A stretch of DNA of 64,000 nucleotides from Lampropedia cohaerens (GTDB lineage: Bacteria > Pseudomonadota > Gammaproteobacteria > Burkholderiales > Burkholderiaceae_C), in contig NZ_LBNQ01000012.1 of assembly GCF_001005215.1 (NCBI RefSeq), positions 62,001 to 126,000 of the forward strand, in the 5' to 3' direction. Numbering within the stretch: position 1 is the stretch's first letter; each line of letters opens with the position of its first letter. Below the pieces are notes generated by a model. It did no database searches and was not told where the DNA came from. It saw nothing but the letters and a program-made list of their open reading frames with translations. Positions 46,246 to 55,154 of the stretch are shown piece after piece. The position numbers were made by a program, and so were the translations under genes.

Positions 46246-46328
46246 AGATGAAGATGGAAAGGCACCTGCTGATGCGCTATCGGTAGCGCGCCGCATCAAC
46301 GCGCAGCGCACCATCAGGTTGCCTGACC

Positions 46329-47357
46329 TCAGGCAGCGATGTCCAGCACAATACGTCCGTCGATCTTCCCTTTGTGCATGCGGTCGAAGATATCGTTGAT
46401 GGCCTCCAACTTCTCGGCCTTGACGGTAGCCTTGACCTTGCCCTGCGCGGCGAAATCGAGTGATTCCTGTAGATCCAGGCGCGTGCCGACAATCGAGCCC
46501 TTGATGGTGATGCCCTTGAGCACGGTGGAGAAGATCGGCAGCGGGAAGCTGCCGGGCGGCAGGCCATTGAGCGAGATGGTGCCGCCACGGCGCACCGCCC
46601 CGATCGCCTGCTCAAAGGCTTTTTCCGAGACAGCGGTGACGAGAATGCCATGTGCGCCGCCAATCTCCTTTTGGAGGAACTCAGCGGGATCGGTGGTGCG
46701 CGCATTGACGACCACGGTGGCGCCCAGCGCCTTGGCCAACGTCAGCTTGCTATCTTCCACGTCGATGGCGGCAACGTTGTAGCCCATGGCCTTGGCATAC
46801 TGCACGGCCAGGTGGCCAAGACCGCCAATACCAGAGATTGCCACCCAGTCCCCTGCCTTGGCGCCCAGTACCTTCAAGCCCTTGTACACCGTCACGCCAG
46901 CGCACAGGATGGGTGCCACTTCAATGGAGTCCAGCCCGTTGGGCACGTGTCCGACGTAGTTGGGATCGGCCAGCGCGTATTCGGCAAAGCCACCGTTGAC
47001 GGAATAACCGGTGTTTTCCTGCTTCTCGCAAAGCGTCTCCCACCCGCCCAGGCAGTGGACGCAGTAGCCGCAAGCGGTGTGCAGCCACGGAATGCCGACA
47101 CGGTCGCCTTCCTTGACATGTTTGACGTTCTTGCCCACTGCCACGACATGACCAACTCCTTCATGGCCGGGAATGAATGGGGGGTTGGGTTTGACTGGCC
47201 AGTCACCATCAGCGGCGTGCAGGTCGGTATGACACACGCCGGAAGCGGCGATTTTCACCAGTACCTGATCGTCATTGGGGGTAGGCACCGGCACTTCCTC
47301 GATCTGCAGCGGCTTGCCGAACTCGCGCACTACGGCAGCTTTCATGGTCTTGCTCAT
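46329..47357 (-). CDS. adhP: Zinc-dependent alcohol dehydrogenase (AdhP type)
   Basis: A 342-residue medium-chain dehydrogenase. Catalytic zinc ligands are Cys42 (GVCHTDLH), His65 (GHEGVGHV) and Cys152; structural zinc ligands are Cys96, 99, 102 and 110 ([15 protein letters not shown]). The NAD site is GIGGLG at about 176-181. It is highly similar to AdhP/AdhA enzymes oxidising ethanol and other primary alcohols. It lies 98 bp downstream of the aldehyde dehydrogenase gene on the same strand, so alcohol and aldehyde steps are co-encoded. Confidence 0.92.
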   Translation of the reverse strand: MSKTMKAAVVREFGKPLQIEEVPVPTPNDDQVLVKIAASGVCHTDLHAADGDWPVKPNPPFIPGHEGVGHVVAVGKNVKHVKEGDRVGIPWLHTACGYCVHCLGGWETLCEKQENTGYSVNGGFAEYALADPNYVGHVPNGLDSIEVAPILCAGVTVYKGLKVLGAKAGDWVAISGIGGLGHLAVQYAKAMGYNVAAIDVEDSKLTLAKALGATVVVNARTTDPAEFLQKEIGGAHGILVTAVSEKAFEQAIGAVRRGGTISLNGLPPGSFPLPIFSTVLKGITIKGSIVGTRLDLQESLDFAAQGKVKATVKAEKLEAINDIFDRMHKGKIDGRIVLDIAA

Positions 47358-47455
47358 GAGACGTTCTCCTTTACAGGTTGAGAAGCGGTTAACAGTTGTA
47401 TCGTGCGCAACGGCGGCCGGACCGCCGCTGCCGCGCCCGCTGGCGCACCGTGCGC

Positions 47456-48985
47456 TCAGAAGAATCCGAGCTTGTCAGGGCTGTAACTCACCAGCATGCA
47501 CTTGGTCTGCTGGTAGTTGGCCAGTGCCATCTTGTGGGTCTCGCGGCCAATGCCCGACTGCTTGTAGCCACCAAATGCGGCATGCGCCGGATAGGCGTGA
47601 TAGCAGTTGGTCCACACGCGGCCAGCCTGAATGGCCCGCCCGGCCTTATAGGCTGTCGTGCCGTTACGCGTCCAAACGCCAGCGCCCAGTCCAAAAACGG
47701 TGTCATTGGCAACGGCCACTGCCTCGTCCAGGTCCTTGAAGGTCGTCAGCGCCGCAACGGGGCCGAAGATTTCTTCCTGGAAGATACGCATCTTGTTGTT
47801 GCCCTGCAGTATCGTGGGCTTGATGTAGTAGCCACCTTCGAGCTCGTCGCCCAGCGCATTGCGCTCACCACCGATGATGGCCTGGGCGCCCTCCTGCCTG
47901 CCGATGTCGATATAGCTGAGAATCTTCTCCATCTGCACCTTGGAAACCTGCGCACCGACCATTGTCGAGGTATCCAGCGGATGGCCCGTCTTGATCCTGG
48001 CTACGCGCTCCTTGGCCTTCTCGATGAACGCTTCGGCGATCGACTCCTGCACCAGAATGCGTGATGGGCAGGTACAGATCTCGCCCTGGTTCAGCGCGAA
48101 CATCGCCAGCCCTTCCAGCGCCTTGTCAAGAAAGGCATCATCCTTGTCCATCACATCCGCGAAGAAGATGTTGGGGCTCTTGCCGCCAAGCTCGACGGTG
48201 GACGGAATCAGATTGTCCGCGGCGGCATGCAGGATGCGCTGGCCCACCGGGGTGGAGCCGGTGAAGGCAATCTTTGCGATGCGCTTGCTGGTTGCCAGTG
48301 CTTCGCCAGCCTCCTTGCCGAAGCCATTGACGATGTTGACCACACCCGGGGGAATCAGATCGCCAATCGTCTCCATCAATACCAGAATGGAGGCCGGCGT
48401 CTGTTCCGCCGGCTTCATCACCACCGAGCACCCGGCGGCCAGCGCCGGCGCCAGCTTCCAGGCGGCCATCAGCAATGGGAAGTTCCAGGGGATGATCTGG
48501 CCCACGACACCGATCGGCTCCTTGAAGTGGTAGGCCACGGTGTTCTCGTCGATCTCCGAGATCGCTCCCTCCTCGGCCCGCAGGCAGCCGGCAAAGTAGC
48601 GGAAGTGGTCTACCGCCAGCGGCAGGTCGGCGGCCAGCGTCTCCCGCAGGGGCTTGCCGTTGTCGATGGTCTCGGCCACCGCCAGCAGCTGCAGGTTCTG
48701 CTCGATGCGATCGGCAATCTTCAGCAGCAGGTTGGAGCGCTCGGTCGGCGAAGTCTTGCCCCATTTGACCTGGGCGGCATGGGCCGCATCCAGCGCGCGG
48801 TCGACGTCTTCGGCATCGGACTGCGCGACCTTGGTAAAGGGCTTGCCGGTAATGGGAGAAATGTTCTCGAAATAGCGCCCGGCCGATGGCGCCACCCATT
48901 TACCGCCGATGTAGTTGTCGTACTGCGCCTTGTAGGGAAAGCGCAGATCAAGGTTGAAGCGCTTGAGCTCAAAGGGGTCTGCCAT
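47456..48985 (-). CDS. exaC: NAD-dependent aldehyde dehydrogenase (ExaC/AcoD type)
   Basis: A 509-residue ALDH acting on acetaldehyde and related aldehydes. Motifs: [28 protein letters not shown], Glu265 in [12 protein letters not shown], nucleophile Cys304 in [11 protein letters not shown], and [21 protein letters not shown]. The ATG at 48985 has GGAGG five bases upstream; an ATG at 48997 is less likely. It is divergent from an AcoR-type sigma54 activator, the usual pairing for acoD/exaC genes. Confidence 0.93.
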   Translation of the reverse strand: MADPFELKRFNLDLRFPYKAQYDNYIGGKWVAPSAGRYFENISPITGKPFTKVAQSDAEDVDRALDAAHAAQVKWGKTSPTERSNLLLKIADRIEQNLQLLAVAETIDNGKPLRETLAADLPLAVDHFRYFAGCLRAEEGAISEIDENTVAYHFKEPIGVVGQIIPWNFPLLMAAWKLAPALAAGCSVVMKPAEQTPASILVLMETIGDLIPPGVVNIVNGFGKEAGEALATSKRIAKIAFTGSTPVGQRILHAAADNLIPSTVELGGKSPNIFFADVMDKDDAFLDKALEGLAMFALNQGEICTCPSRILVQESIAEAFIEKAKERVARIKTGHPLDTSTMVGAQVSKVQMEKILSYIDIGRQEGAQAIIGGERNALGDELEGGYYIKPTILQGNNKMRIFQEEIFGPVAALTTFKDLDEAVAVANDTVFGLGAGVWTRNGTTAYKAGRAIQAGRVWTNCYHAYPAHAAFGGYKQSGIGRETHKMALANYQQTKCMLVSYSPDKLGFF

Positions 48986-49088
48986 GTATGCCTCCATATG
49001 TTGAAGTTATGACGATCAAGGCCGTGGTCACACAAACCCAGCCGATCCTTACGCGCACGCCGACGGCGTACCGCGTCAATACACTTTA

Positions 49089-49105
49089 TACAAAATTCGC
49101 GCCAA
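49089..49105 (-). promoter_or_regulatory. Candidate sigma54 (-24/-12) promoter for exaC
   Basis: On the minus strand TTGGCGCGAATTTTGTA fits the TTGGCACG-N4-TTGCW pattern at the -24 GG with correct spacing, but has GT in place of GC at -12. It lies about 105 bp upstream of the exaC start, and the divergent gene is a sigma54 activator. Confidence 0.45.
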
Positions 49106-49176
49106 CTGGCATATACACACAAACATATGATTTATAACGATTTTTGTGCATTGCAACACCAACTCTCCAGGTTGCT

Positions 49177-49195
49177 GTGTCGCAGTTTGAGACAC
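49177..49195. promoter_or_regulatory. GTGTC-N9-GACAC inverted repeat, candidate AcoR upstream activator site
   Basis: GTGTC at 49177-49181 and GACAC at 49191-49195, followed by TGTCA (49196-49200) and TGACA (49215-49219). These sit about 70-130 bp upstream of the sigma54-like promoter, the normal range for an enhancer-binding protein. Confidence 0.5.
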
Positions 49196-49229
49196 TGTCA
49201 CCCCTGCGTTTTCATGACAACCGCAACAG

Positions 49230-49273
49230 TCGCGCAAACCCGCACAGCGTGGCGTTTGCGCGATTCCTATAAT
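49230..49273 (+). promoter_or_regulatory. Inverted repeat and TATAAT box upstream of acoR
   Basis: TCGCGCAAAC at 49230-49239 and GTTTGCGCGA at 49254-49263 form a perfect 10-bp dyad with a 14-bp spacer. TATAAT follows at 49268-49273. A good -35 is not visible. The layout suggests an acoR promoter controlled by a protein bound at the dyad, possibly autoregulation. Confidence 0.45.
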
Positions 49274-49507
49274 GGGTCCGTCAGGCCGCTCACTGCCGTT
49301 GCACGGGTGGACCTGAGACCCAACGAGGCGGCTTGACAGGCGCGCAGAAAGCCTGCATGCCAGTGCCTGCGCCCACGCGATAGGCAGCTGGCCGGCATCG
49401 CCGCAACAGCTTTGCGGGATACGCACGCGGGAGAGGGTCACCCTGCCAGGCGGGCACCGGTGTGCACAACGGCAAGCGCGTGTCCCCCTTCATGGCAAGG
49501 AGACAGC

Positions 49508-51541
49508 ATGAGGCAGGAAGTACAGGAACTCCTGAGTGCACGCAGCGCGCTCTGCGCGGCGGGGCGCCCCGCGCTGGACGCGCGCCTGGCCGATTCCTGG
49601 CAGCGCAGCGTTGACGCAGGCCTTCACCCGCGTGACATGCGCGAAATACCTGAGCCCCTCACTGGCAGTGCCTTTCGGCAGTTGCTCGACTGCAATGGCG
49701 ACCTGCTCGCACACGCCCGGCCCGTGATGGACTTCGTGTACGGACAGATTCGCGGCAGCCAGTGCATGGTCGTTCTCTCCGACGCCCACAGCCTGCTGCT
49801 GCACACGCAAGGAGATCGTACCTTCCTCAACAAGGCACAGCGCGTGGCCCTGATGCCGGGAGCCGACTGGCATGAGCGCCGCCGCGGCACGAACGCCATC
49901 GGCACCGCAGTGGCCGATCGCGCACCGGTGCGGGTGCGAGGCAGCGAGCACTTCATGGAACAAAACGGCTTCCTGCACTGCTCTGCCGCCCCCATCTTTA
50001 CCGCACAGGGCGACGTGGCTGGCGTCGTTGACATTTCCGGCGCGCCGATTGCCTCGCACCGCCATACACTGGCGCTGGCGGGTATGGCCGCGCGCATGAT
50101 TGAGAACAGCTGGCTGAAGTCCAGCTATCCGCAACATGCCCGCATCCACCTGCATCCCCAGCCGCAGGGACTGGATACACCGGCCGAAGGGATTGTCATC
50201 ATGTCCGGCGACGGCGTGCTCGTCGGCGCCAACCAGGCAGCCATGCAGCTGCTGCGCCTTGCCAGCGGCGACTTCTTCCAGCTGAGACTCGACAGCCGCC
50301 TGCGCGAGCGCCTGCTGAAATTGCTCGCAGAATCGAACCGCGGCATCCGCAGCCTGCGCCTGCCTGGCGCTGGCAAGCTCTACCTGCGCATCCACTACGC
50401 GACCGCCGCGCCACTGTGGCAGCGCGCCACAGACCATCGGCTTTCGGCCGCACCGCACCCCACCGCCGCGCCTGTGCAGGCCAGCGACTCCGCCCCATCA
50501 GGCGAGACGGCCCAGGATGCGCTGGCCGCTACCGATACCGGCGACCAACGCTGGCGCACTGCCACCGACAAAGTGCGCCGCATTTTGAGGCACGACATTC
50601 CACTGCTGATCCAGGGTGAGTCCGGTGTGGGCAAGGAAGTGCTGGCACGCGCCGCGCACGCCAGTGGTCCGCGGCAGGGCAAACCATTCGTGGCCATCAA
50701 CTGCGCAGCCATCCCCGAATCGCTGATCGAGGCCGAGCTGTTCGGCTACGCACCGGGCGCCTATACCGGTGCCCTGCGCGGCGGCAGCCCCGGGCGCATC
50801 CGTGAAGCGCATGGTGGTACGCTGTTTCTCGACGAAATCGGCGACATGCCATTGCTGCTGCAGTCGCGCCTGTTGCGCGTGCTGCAGCAGCGCCAAGTCA
50901 CGCCGTTGGGCGGCGCGCCCGTGCAAGTCGATTTCGCGCTGATCTGCGCCAGCCATTGCGCGCTGGCGCAGGCGGTGGAGCAAGGGCGCTTTCGCGCAGA
51001 CCTCTACTACCGCATCAATGGCTTTGCCGTGCATCTGCCGCCATTGCGAGAGCGACAGGATTTCGATGCGCTGATTGGCCGCATTCTGCGTGACTGCGCT
51101 ACCGAGGATCTGCACGTAGCCCCCGATGTGATGGCAGCCATGCGACGCTACCACTGGCCCGGCAACCTGCGCCAGCTCGCCAGCGTACTGAAGACGGCCT
51201 GCGCCCTGCGCGAACCCCATGAGCAACAGCTGAGCTGGCACCATCTGGCCGATGACATCAGCGCCACGCTGCAAAGTCTGCCCCCTGCCGCCCCGGCGGT
51301 CCCGGCGGCACTGCCTGCCCGCACCGCACAGGCAGACGACATGGCCGGTGCACTGCAACGCCGCAAACTGGCTGCCATTGCACGCGCTGTCCAGGAAGCG
51401 GGCGGCAACATCAGCCGAGCGGCTCGCGCACTGGGCGTGAGTCGGCAGACCATCTATCGGCATTTGCGCGACGCGCAATGGCGCCATGCTGGTGATGTCG
51501 CCGCATCCAAGCTCGGTCCACCACATGACGGCGCGTGCTAG
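49508..51541 (+). CDS. acoR: Sigma54-dependent transcriptional activator, AcoR family
   Basis: A 677-residue enhancer-binding protein. An N-terminal GAF-type sensor region (about 60-210, RRGTNAIGTAVADRAPVRVRG and HCSAAPIFTAQGDVAGVVDISG) is typical of AcoR/DhaR. The AAA+ domain has Walker A GESGVGKE (370-377), sigma54-contact loop GAYTGA (417-422, Tyr replacing the usual Phe), and GTLFLDEIGDMP. The C-terminus has a Fis-type HTH (NISRAARALGVSRQTIYRHL). The ATG at 49508 follows AAGGAGA. Divergent from exaC-adhP, which it probably activates in response to an aldehyde, alcohol or acetoin. Confidence 0.92.
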   Translation: MRQEVQELLSARSALCAAGRPALDARLADSWQRSVDAGLHPRDMREIPEPLTGSAFRQLLDCNGDLLAHARPVMDFVYGQIRGSQCMVVLSDAHSLLLHTQGDRTFLNKAQRVALMPGADWHERRRGTNAIGTAVADRAPVRVRGSEHFMEQNGFLHCSAAPIFTAQGDVAGVVDISGAPIASHRHTLALAGMAARMIENSWLKSSYPQHARIHLHPQPQGLDTPAEGIVIMSGDGVLVGANQAAMQLLRLASGDFFQLRLDSRLRERLLKLLAESNRGIRSLRLPGAGKLYLRIHYATAAPLWQRATDHRLSAAPHPTAAPVQASDSAPSGETAQDALAATDTGDQRWRTATDKVRRILRHDIPLLIQGESGVGKEVLARAAHASGPRQGKPFVAINCAAIPESLIEAELFGYAPGAYTGALRGGSPGRIREAHGGTLFLDEIGDMPLLLQSRLLRVLQQRQVTPLGGAPVQVDFALICASHCALAQAVEQGRFRADLYYRINGFAVHLPPLRERQDFDALIGRILRDCATEDLHVAPDVMAAMRRYHWPGNLRQLASVLKTACALREPHEQQLSWHHLADDISATLQSLPPAAPAVPAALPARTAQADDMAGALQRRKLAAIARAVQEAGGNISRAARALGVSRQTIYRHLRDAQWRHAGDVAASKLGPPHDGAC

Positions 51542-51625
51542 CATCTGCGGTTTCGTTCAAGGCGTTCGGTTCGCTCCTGCACCACGCGATCATGCGGCAC
51601 GGGCCGGTTACCCAGCTTCTCTGCC

Positions 51626-52561
51626 ATGTCCAACAATGCTTCCCCACTTGCGCTGACCATTGCTACCCGTGAAAGCCGCCTAGCGCTGTGGCAAGCCACG
51701 CATGTGCAGACGCTGCTGCTGCAGCGCGGCCATCGCGTGCAGCTGCTGGGGATGACAACCCGCGGCGACCAGATCCTCGATCGCAGTCTCAGCAAAGTCG
51801 GCGGCAAGGGTCTGTTTGTCAAGGAGCTGGAAGCGGCCCTGCTTGAAGGCCGTGCACAGCTGGCGGTGCACTCGCTCAAGGACGTGCCCATGGACCTGCC
51901 TGCGGGATTCACACTCGCCTGCGTGCTGCCGCGCGGCAATCCGTGCGATGCCTTCGTCTCGCCCCGCTATGCCAGCCTGGACGCCCTGCCGCACGGCGCC
52001 TGCGTGGGCACCTCCAGCCTGCGTCGCCAGGTACTGCTGCACCACCTGCGCCCGGACCTGCGCATCAAGCCGCTGCGGGGCAACCTCGACACGCGCCTGC
52101 GCAAACTCGATGAAGGTCAGTTTGATGCCATCGTGCTGGCCGCAACCGGTCTGGAACGCCTGGGATTGCAGGCGCGGATTCGTCACATCTTCACGCCTGA
52201 ACAGATGCTGCCAGCAGCAGGCCAAGGGGCACTCGGCGTCGAGGTGCGCAGCGATGACGCCCAGTTGATCGCTGCGCTGCAGCCGCTGGCCGACGCACCC
52301 ACATGGCTGGCCACAGCCGCCGAGCGCGCCGTCAGCCGCGGGCTTGGCGGCAGCTGCTCAGTGCCGCTGGCAGCCCACGCAGTGTGGGCCGAGGGCGGCA
52401 CAAGCGACCAGCTCTGGCTGCGTGCTGCCTGGGGCGATGTGCATGGCAGGCAACCGTTGGTGCAGGCGCAGGCCCGCGCGCAGGTCACCAGCACGGCACA
52501 GGCGGAGGCGCTGGGCGAACAGGTCGTTGCGCAGCTGCGCAGCGCAGGCGCCGCAGCCTGA
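51626..52561 (+). CDS. hemC: Porphobilinogen deaminase (hydroxymethylbilane synthase)
   Basis: Polymerises four porphobilinogens in tetrapyrrole synthesis. The 311-residue protein has [64 protein letters not shown] and the dipyrromethane cofactor Cys244 in [14 protein letters not shown]. The usual neighbour hemD is not present downstream; the next gene is convergent, 21 bp away. Confidence 0.96.
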   Translation: MSNNASPLALTIATRESRLALWQATHVQTLLLQRGHRVQLLGMTTRGDQILDRSLSKVGGKGLFVKELEAALLEGRAQLAVHSLKDVPMDLPAGFTLACVLPRGNPCDAFVSPRYASLDALPHGACVGTSSLRRQVLLHHLRPDLRIKPLRGNLDTRLRKLDEGQFDAIVLAATGLERLGLQARIRHIFTPEQMLPAAGQGALGVEVRSDDAQLIAALQPLADAPTWLATAAERAVSRGLGGSCSVPLAAHAVWAEGGTSDQLWLRAAWGDVHGRQPLVQAQARAQVTSTAQAEALGEQVVAQLRSAGAAA

Positions 52562-52582
52562 CCCCGCTGCGCCCGACGCGCT

Positions 52583-53479
52583 TCACGCCGCCTCGGGCGG
52601 CGGCCACTGCAGCTGGCGCCTGCTCTCGAATACGCGCAGCGCTCCGGTCAACGGATCGTTGAACGCGATGCGTCGCGCCAGCAGTTGCAGTGGCCGGCTG
52701 AAGTCGCCTTCGGGCGGATCGTTAATGGCCGGATAGAACGCATCGTGGCGGATCGGCACGCCCAGCGCAGCCATGTGCACACGCAACTGGTGCTTGCGCC
52801 CGCTTTCCGGTCGCAGTCGGTACAGTGCCCATGCACCATGCCGCGCGATGACCTCCATCGAGGTCTGGCTATTGGGCTCGCCAGGCACCTCCATCATCGT
52901 GAAAAAGCGCGGCCCGCCCGGCTCCAGCCGGCTGCGATGCACCACTGGCGTGGCAAAGCGCACATGCCAGCGCGCCACCGCCTCATAGACCTTGTCTACT
53001 TGGCGGTTGCGAAACAGGCTATGGTAGGCATCACGCAGCGCCGGATCGGCGCAGAACAGCACCACTCCGGCAGTGTCCTTGTCCAGCCTGTGCAGCGGTG
53101 AAAGCTGCGGCAAGCCCAGTTGGCGCTGCAGCCGCGTGAGCAGCGTCTGCGCGGCGTGCTGGCCGGCCGGTGCCGTCGGCAGGAAGTGGGGCTTGTCGAC
53201 CACAACCAGTGCACTATCTTGATGCAGCACGGTATGGGCAAACGGCACGGGAACCTCCTGCTGCACCGTGCGCCGGTACAGCAGGTGGGTGGTCACAGCC
53301 ACTGGCATATCCGCTGCCAGCGGCTTGCCGGCCGCATTGCATACCTGGCCAGCAGCCAGCCGCTGGCGCCACACCGCCTCCTCCACACGCGGAAAGCGCT
53401 GACGCAGAAAGGCGAGCACCGTACCAGGGGCCCGTGGCGGTACGCCAACCCGGCTCCATCCCGGCAAATCCGATTTCAT
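52583..53479 (-). CDS. RluA-family RNA pseudouridine synthase
   Basis: A 298-residue enzyme isomerising uridine in rRNA or tRNA. Motif II HRLDKDTAG (130-138, catalytic Asp133), DKPHFLPTAP and the GRKHQLRVHMAALGVPI block are intact. An N-terminal S4-like region seems shortened. RluA, RluC and TruC relatives cannot be told apart by eye. The start overlaps the MocR regulator stop (ATGA), so it is translated downstream of that gene. Confidence 0.88.
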   Translation of the reverse strand: MKSDLPGWSRVGVPPRAPGTVLAFLRQRFPRVEEAVWRQRLAAGQVCNAAGKPLAADMPVAVTTHLLYRRTVQQEVPVPFAHTVLHQDSALVVVDKPHFLPTAPAGQHAAQTLLTRLQRQLGLPQLSPLHRLDKDTAGVVLFCADPALRDAYHSLFRNRQVDKVYEAVARWHVRFATPVVHRSRLEPGGPRFFTMMEVPGEPNSQTSMEVIARHGAWALYRLRPESGRKHQLRVHMAALGVPIRHDAFYPAINDPPEGDFSRPLQLLARRIAFNDPLTGALRVFESRRQLQWPPPEAA

Positions 53480-54948
53480 GCCGCGTGGTCCCGCAACCGT
53501 GCCGATGCACTGCCGGGCAGGGATTGCAGCCACTGCTGCAACCACTGCCACAGCCGCTCGTCCAAACTGTAGGAGACATTGAAGCGTAGCCACCCGGTCG
53601 GGGCCAGATCGACCATGAACAGCTGCCCCAGCCCCAGCAATATCCCTTGCGCAGCGGCCGCATCGACCGCCATCCGGCCATCGGCCACCGCGGGATGGCG
53701 CGCCCACAGGAACATGCCCTCGCCCGGCTCGCTAAACAGTTCGAAACCCAATGCCCGCAGGCGCGCGGCCACGGTCTCGTGTGCCGCCGCCAAGCGTTCG
53801 CGCAGCTGCCGCAGGTGCTTTCGCCAGCGCCCGTCCGTAATGACGTTAAAGACCAGCTGTTCGCCCACTTCCGAAGAGGTCAGGCCGGAGAGCATCTTCA
53901 GGTGCAGCATGGGCGCAAGCACCTGTGGATGCGCCAGCAAATACCCCACGCGCAGGTTGGCCGCCACTGTCTTGGAGTAGTTGCCCAGATAGATCACGCG
54001 CTGCAGCTGATCCAGGCTGGCCAGCGACGGCTGGTGACTGGCGTCCATGTCCGCGTAGATGTCGTTCTCCACCAGCATCACATCGTGCCGCGCAGCCAGT
54101 TGCAACAGCTGGTGCAGCTGCGCCAGGCTGGCGCGCGAGCATGTCGGACTCTGCAGGCGCGGCTGCGTAAAGAATGCCTTCGGCCGCAGCGTCTCCAGCA
54201 AGCGCGTGAATTCCTGCAGGTCATACCCATCGGGCGTGCGCGGCACACCGTGCAACACGGCCCCTTGCAGCCGCAGCATGCTCAGCAGATTGGGATAGCC
54301 GGGCTCATCAACCAGGACGACATCACCGGGCTTGACCAGTGTGCGCGCAGCCAGATCCAGCCCCTGACTGGAGCCGTGCGTGAGCATCACCTGCGCCGGC
54401 GTGGCATGAATCAGCTGCTCCTGCGCCAGCGTCTGGGCGATGGCCTGCCGCAGCGCCGGCAGCCCCAGCGGATCGCCGTAACCGCTCAGGGCCACGCCGT
54501 CACTGGCCAGCTTGCGCAACGCGCGCCGCACGCCATCGCCAAACATCCATTCGTCGGGCAGCCAGCCGCAGCCGGGCTTGAGCGGCCAGTCGCGGTTCTC
54601 GAAGATCTGCGTGAGGTACCAGGCCGCATCGAACACCGGTTGCGCCCGCACTGCGCCTTCGGCGCTGTTCGCCGCTGCAGGCTCGACTCTGCGATTGACG
54701 AAGAATCCGGCGTTGGCGCGCGAGACCAGCACCCCCTGCGCCACCAGCCGGTCGTACGCTTCCACCACCGTGAACACGCTCACGGAGTGACTGGCGGCAA
54801 AGGCTCGGATCGAGGGCAGCTTGGCACCAGGCTTGAGTACCTGTGACTGCACCAGCGCGCGAATACCTTCAATGATCTGGCGCACCAGCGGTGTCGGGGC
54901 GTCAGGGCGCAAATCAAGCATGGGGAAAATGCGATCCAGAAAATCCAT
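53476..54948 (-). CDS. MocR-type (GntR HTH plus aminotransferase) regulator, probable controller of gab genes
   Basis: A 490-residue PLP-dependent regulator. The winged helix is at about residues 15-85 (PLVRQIIEGIRALVQSQVLKPG, then LPSIRAFAASHSVSVFTV), and the class I aminotransferase-like domain follows, with the PLP Lys326 in LGNYSKTVAANLRVGYL and Asp in VLVENDIYADM. It is divergent from gabT with 206 bp between starts, the arrangement of GabR and TauR/PdxR regulators, which sense GABA or amino acids through PLP. ATG at 54948 used; 54921 is an alternative. Confidence 0.88.
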   Translation of the reverse strand: MDFLDRIFPMLDLRPDAPTPLVRQIIEGIRALVQSQVLKPGAKLPSIRAFAASHSVSVFTVVEAYDRLVAQGVLVSRANAGFFVNRRVEPAAANSAEGAVRAQPVFDAAWYLTQIFENRDWPLKPGCGWLPDEWMFGDGVRRALRKLASDGVALSGYGDPLGLPALRQAIAQTLAQEQLIHATPAQVMLTHGSSQGLDLAARTLVKPGDVVLVDEPGYPNLLSMLRLQGAVLHGVPRTPDGYDLQEFTRLLETLRPKAFFTQPRLQSPTCSRASLAQLHQLLQLAARHDVMLVENDIYADMDASHQPSLASLDQLQRVIYLGNYSKTVAANLRVGYLLAHPQVLAPMLHLKMLSGLTSSEVGEQLVFNVITDGRWRKHLRQLRERLAAAHETVAARLRALGFELFSEPGEGMFLWARHPAVADGRMAVDAAAAQGILLGLGQLFMVDLAPTGWLRFNVSYSLDERLWQWLQQWLQSLPGSASARLRDHAA

Positions 54949-55003
54949 CCATCGGGCCAAGCCGATACAAAGCAAGAAAAATGCCGGAGAACCTAGGGTT
55001 TTC

Positions 55004-55062
55004 CTGTAGTGGTCAAGCGACCAGTACAGTGCGCCGACTCCCGCGCACCGCTGTACATGGAC
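55004..55062. promoter_or_regulatory. Candidate MocR operator in the gab divergent promoter
   Basis: CTGTAGTGGTC (55004-55014) and GACCAGTACAG (55019-55029) form an inverted repeat with one mismatch and a 4-bp spacer. CTGTACATGGAC at 55051-55062 repeats the left half-site directly, 47 bp on. MocR proteins commonly bind direct repeats, sometimes with dyads, between divergent starts. Confidence 0.55.
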
Positions 55063-55154
55063 GCTGGCACACAGGCTCCCTACATTGGCTGCTGCTGCCA
55101 AGGCATTGGTCATGACGCAGATGTCCTGCGCACCTTGGCAATGCAGAGAAACCC

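Larger units (their letters stand above)
48986..49507. other. Divergent control region between exaC and acoR
   Basis: 522 bp with no supported gene. It is AT-rich close to exaC (49080-49150), then holds a cluster of inverted repeats, a sigma54-like promoter facing exaC and a TATAAT box facing acoR. Confidence 0.6.
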
